Both the position numbers and the translations under genes were made by a program. Positions 7,808 through 10,165 of a stretch of 10,165 bases of DNA are shown here, piece by piece (the stretch's first letter is position 1; every line of letters begins with the position of its first letter). The stretch comes from Sneathiella sp. (GTDB lineage Bacteria; Pseudomonadota; Alphaproteobacteria; Sneathiellales; Sneathiellaceae): positions 1-10,165 of the forward strand of contig NVRR01000093.1 of NCBI GenBank assembly GCA_002732675.1. The letters are read 5' to 3'. Under the pieces are notes generated by a model, which did not search any database, had not been told where the DNA came from, and saw only the letters and a list, made by a program, of their open reading frames with translations.

Positions 7808-8365
7808 TTATTCTTTGTTACGCTTTGATACCATCAAAGTAGCCTCGCCATCCAGCACAACCGTATCGCCAATGGTACAGACGCAATCAAACATGACCCG
7901 TTTCCCTTTGATCTCACGAATTGTCGCCTTCGCAACGACCGTATCACCGATGCAAACCGGCGCCTTGAAATTAAGCGACTGGTTCATGTAAATGGCGCCG
8001 GGGCCGGGCAATTTGGTGCCAAAAACCGTGGACAGAAGCCCGGCTGACAACATGCCGTGGGCGATCCGCTCCTTGAAGATTGTATTTTCGGCAAATTCCG
8101 CATTCTCGGACAGAAACCCGTAGCCAGGATGAATGGCCTGGGCGCCAGTTTGGCGCGCCGCCTCCAAAATAACATCAGCTTTCAGGTAGCTTTGCGATAC
8201 CTCGGCGGTGCCGATCCGGATCGCTTCATCCGCCATCTGCACATGCCGGGCATCCGCATCGGCATCGGAGTAGACAGCAACTGTTTTCACGCCGAGTTTC
8301 GTTGCTGTTTCCATCACCCGGCAAGCAATCTCGCCGCGGTTTGCTATTAAAATTTTATCAAACAC
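7808..8365 (-). CDS. In-frame chimera: biotin-carboxylase N-terminus (MccA-like) joined to the C-terminal part of a MaoC/PhaJ-type hydratase
   Basis: The 185-residue frame changes family part-way. Residues 1-93 align without gaps to the start of biotin carboxylases ([16 protein letters not shown], then [17 protein letters not shown]), as in AccC or the alpha subunit of methylcrotonyl-CoA carboxylase. From about residue 94 it is instead the end of a MaoC/PhaJ (R)-enoyl-CoA hydratase: [33 protein letters not shown], then PVCIGDTV to the C-terminus. Missing are the rest of the biotin carboxylase with its ATP-grasp domain and the biotin carrier (about 570 residues), and the first ~40 hydratase residues with the catalytic DxNPxH motif. 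Neither activity should survive; I infer a non-functional remnant or an assembly mis-join. The start is GTG, 20 bases after liuC, with only a weak binding site (GAGCGAG). Position after mccB-liuC fits mccA; a MaoC gene next to ribF would fit the other parent. Confidence 0.88.
   Translation of the reverse strand: MFDKILIANRGEIACRVMETATKLGVKTVAVYSDADADARHVQMADEAIRIGTAEVSQSYLKADVILEAARQTGAQAIHPGYGFLSENAEFAENTIFKERIAHGMLSAGLLSTVFGTKLPGPGAIYMNQSLNFKAPVCIGDTVVAKATIREIKGKRVMFDCVCTIGDTVVLDGEATLMVSKRNKE
8087..8104 (-). other. Fusion junction between mccA-like and maoC-like sequence
   Basis: These 18 bases encode NAEFAE (residues 88-93 of the chimera). Biotin carboxylases read FLSEN-x-x-FAE here. PhaJ-type hydratases read NPLHLD-x-x-FA, then TxF and the I-(A/V)-HGM motif. 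The stretch therefore fits both parents and is where a microhomology-driven join would be expected. The exact breakpoint within it cannot be set from one sequence. Confidence 0.7.
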
Positions 8366-8385
8366 GATATGACCACTCGCTCAAA

Positions 8386-9180
8386 TTATGAAAGGATCCA
8401 GGAAGGCTTTCGTTTTTCAAGGAAGGCAGTAACACCCTCTACCCCCTCCTTCGTCTTGCGCCGTGCGGCAATGCGCGACGCCGTATCATTGATGACATCT
8501 TGCTCAATCGGGCGGCCAGCCACCGTGTAAATCAGATCTTTTGAATCGGCCATAGCGCCCGGTGCGTTTTTCATAATCTGGTTCAGAATTTCGTCCCGCG
8601 CTGGCGCCAGTTCATGCACATCATCAACCAGCTCATGTAGCAACCCGATACGATAGGCTTCCTCGGCGTCGAATAATTCAGCGGTCAGAAAATATCGTCG
8701 GCTCGCCCGAACGCCGATCGCTTCCACCACGTAAGGAGAAATCACGGCGGGCAGCAAACCGAGTTTCACTTCTGAAAGACAGAATTTTGCACTTTTAACA
8801 CCGATGGCGATATCGCATGCGGCGACAAGGCCAAGCCCGCCGCCATAAGCCGCCCCCTGAACCAGCGCGATCGTTGGTTTCGGAATGGCATGGAGGTTTT
8901 TAAGCATCCGCCCAAGTGCGAGACTATCTTCGCGGTTGTCTTCCTCCGTGAATTCCGCCGCCCGCTTCATCCAGTTCAAATCGGCCCCGGCGCAATAGCT
9001 TTTCCCTGCCGCCGCAACGACGACGGCACGTACACCGTCCTGATGCCCGACATCGATAAACATATCCCCGAGCCGCTCAATCAGTTCCTCGTCAAAGGCG
9101 TTATGAACCTCCGGACGGTTCAGGGTGATGGTCGCAATGCCGTCTGTTGAAAAATGTAATACAGCAGATTCTTCACTCAT
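8386..9180 (-). CDS. liuC: Enoyl-CoA hydratase family, probably 3-methylglutaconyl-CoA hydratase
   Basis: A 264-residue crotonase-fold protein of normal family length. In leucine/isovalerate degradation LiuC hydrates 3-methylglutaconyl-CoA to HMG-CoA. Motifs: NRPEVHNAFD (21-30), SYCAGADLNWMK (61-72) where CAGAD forms the first oxyanion-hole strand and ADLNWM is typical of LiuC/GnyH as I recall, GGGLGL (113-118) for the second oxyanion-hole NH, and CLSEVKLGLLPAVISPYVV (134-152) with the catalytic-type E137. The position of the first crotonase Glu is Gly117, which I recall as usual for this subgroup. The specific substrate rests mainly on the motif and on mccB lying 24 bases upstream; a general enoyl-CoA hydratase role is the alternative. 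The start is ATG at 9180 with a strong binding site. The MccA-like chimera follows 20 bases downstream, as in liu operons. Confidence 0.88.
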   Translation of the reverse strand: MSEESAVLHFSTDGIATITLNRPEVHNAFDEELIERLGDMFIDVGHQDGVRAVVVAAAGKSYCAGADLNWMKRAAEFTEEDNREDSLALGRMLKNLHAIPKPTIALVQGAAYGGGLGLVAACDIAIGVKSAKFCLSEVKLGLLPAVISPYVVEAIGVRASRRYFLTAELFDAEEAYRIGLLHELVDDVHELAPARDEILNQIMKNAPGAMADSKDLIYTVAGRPIEQDVINDTASRIAARRKTKEGVEGVTAFLEKRKPSWILS

Positions 9181-9185
9181 CTTTA

Positions 9186-9193
9186 CTCTCCTC
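9186..9193 (-). promoter_or_regulatory. Strong ribosome binding site of liuC
   Basis: GAGGAGAG on the minus strand, 5 bases before the ATG at 9180. It is among the closest matches to the anti-Shine-Dalgarno sequence in the window and fixes the liuC start. Confidence 0.75.
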
Positions 9194-9204
9194 GGGTCAA
9201 AGCC

Positions 9205-10165
9205 CTACATTCTAAACAGGCCAAATTTGGTGGGATCAATAGGGGCGTTTAACGACGCTGACAGGCCTAGCCCCAAAACATGCCGACTTTGCGCCGGATC
9301 GATAATACCATCATCCCAGACCCGGGCGCTGGCATGATAAGGATGCCCCTCTTTTTCATACTGGGCCTCCACGGGGGCCTTGAATGCCGCCTCCTCTTCC
9401 AAGCTCCAGCTCTCGCCGCGCGCTTCCATACCGTCTCGCTTAATGGTGGCGAGAACAGAAGCCGCTTGCGGCCCGCCCATCACCGAGATCCGGGCATTTG
9501 GCCACATCCAAAGCAGCCGGGGACTATAGGCACGGCCACACATGCCGTAGTTACCGGCGCCGAAGGATCCCCCAAATATTATCGTAAATTTAGGCACTTT
9601 CGCCGTGGCGACCGCTGTCACCAGTTTAGCGCCGTCCTTGGCGATGCCGCCTGTCTCATATTTTTGACCGACCATAAAGCCGGTAATATTCTGCAAGAAA
9701 ACCAAGGGGATATTCCGCTGGCAGCAAAGCTCGATGAAATGAGCGCCTTTGAGCGAAGATTCTGAAAACAGAATGCCGTTATTGGCAATAATACCGACCG
9801 GATAGCCATGAATATGGGCGAAACCGGTGACCAGCGTCGTCCCGTAGTTCTTCTTGAACTCGTCAAATACCGATCCGTCAACGATGCGTGCGATAATCTC
9901 CCGCACGTCAAACGGGGTGCGCATATCACGCGGGATCAATCCATAAATTTCCTGTGGGTCATAGAGCGGTTCTGTCGGTGTTTTGATTTCAAGCGGCATC
10001 GGTTTTGGCCGGTTGAAATTGGCCACGCAGCGCCGCGCGATTTCCAAGGCATGGGAGTCATTCTCGGCCAGATGATCGGTCACGCCGGAAACTTTCGAAT
10101 GCATCTCGGCGCCCCCCAAATCCTCTGCCGAGACAATCTCGCCAATCGCCGCTTTGACCAAAGGC
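9205..10165 (-). CDS. mccB: 3-Methylcrotonyl-CoA carboxylase, carboxyltransferase (beta) subunit, C-terminal part
   Basis: About 320 C-terminal residues of a biotin-dependent carboxyltransferase; the gene enters from the right edge. The frame continues open to the edge as PLVKAAIGE, so the apparent TTG start near 10161 is not real. With its alpha subunit the enzyme carboxylates 3-methylcrotonyl-CoA to 3-methylglutaconyl-CoA. Family landmarks: [20 protein letters not shown] near the visible start, the interdomain region with [20 protein letters not shown], the second carboxyltransferase domain with [20 protein letters not shown], and [20 protein letters not shown] followed by [17 protein letters not shown], which is characteristic of MccB rather than PccB. 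It ends in the usual TKFGLFRM. LiuC starts 24 bases after the stop. Its alpha partner, expected two genes downstream, is present only as the truncated chimera. Confidence 0.93.
   Translation of the reverse strand, partial: PLVKAAIGEIVSAEDLGGAEMHSKVSGVTDHLAENDSHALEIARRCVANFNRPKPMPLEIKTPTEPLYDPQEIYGLIPRDMRTPFDVREIIARIVDGSVFDEFKKNYGTTLVTGFAHIHGYPVGIIANNGILFSESSLKGAHFIELCCQRNIPLVFLQNITGFMVGQKYETGGIAKDGAKLVTAVATAKVPKFTIIFGGSFGAGNYGMCGRAYSPRLLWMWPNARISVMGGPQAASVLATIKRDGMEARGESWSLEEEAAFKAPVEAQYEKEGHPYHASARVWDDGIIDPAQSRHVLGLGLSASLNAPIDPTKFGLFRM

Noticed and set aside
10159..10161. TTG as a start codon for the carboxyltransferase subunit
   Set aside because: The frame stays open to the window edge, and the preceding codon (Pro) plus LVKAA fits the interior of MccB, so the gene is simply cut by the edge.
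1..10165. CRISPR arrays, insertion sequences, phage or toxin-antitoxin genes
   Set aside because: No spaced direct repeats, transposase-like proteins, terminal inverted repeats or phage-type proteins were seen in any part of the window.

Overview
This looks like a chromosomal segment from an alphaproteobacterium. The gene order ribF / ileS / lspA / bamF-type lipoprotein / two M16 peptidases, all on one strand, points there, as does the BamF-like (DUF3035) lipoprotein, a family I know only from Alphaproteobacteria. I cannot name a genus. Every supported gene is on the minus strand, so transcription runs from the right end of the window to the left.

Right part (about 7.8-10.2 kb): the remains of a leucine/isovalerate degradation (liu/mcc) operon. 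It holds the carboxyltransferase (beta) subunit of 3-methylcrotonyl-CoA carboxylase (its 5' part is outside the window) and a LiuC-type 3-methylglutaconyl-CoA hydratase. The biotin-carboxylase (alpha) subunit should follow, but its reading frame stops being MccA after about 93 codons and continues in frame as the last ~92 residues of a MaoC/PhaJ-type (R)-enoyl-CoA hydratase. The join lies in a stretch (NAEFAE) that fits both families. The product has neither the ATP-grasp and biotin-carrier parts of MccA nor the Asp/His catalytic dyad of the hydratase. This chimera is the most unusual thing in the window: a real deletion, or a mis-join in the assembly.

Middle part (5.6-7.8 kb): ribF (riboflavin kinase/FAD synthetase) starts 28 bases after the chimera. 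A secreted dienelactone-hydrolase-like alpha/beta hydrolase overlaps the ribF 3' end by 26 bases. A 280-base intergenic region with an unusual density of inverted repeats then separates the hydrolase from ileS.

Left part (1-5.6 kb): ileS (isoleucyl-tRNA synthetase) and lspA (signal peptidase II, GTG start) are 3 bases apart. The bamF-like lipoprotein follows after 16 bases; it carries a lipobox that LspA would process. A 150-base gap precedes a tandem pair of exported M16 zinc peptidases. The first is complete with HxxEH; the second starts 3 bases after it and runs off the window. The left block is thus mostly housekeeping and cell-envelope genes, while the right block is carbon catabolism spliced directly onto it.
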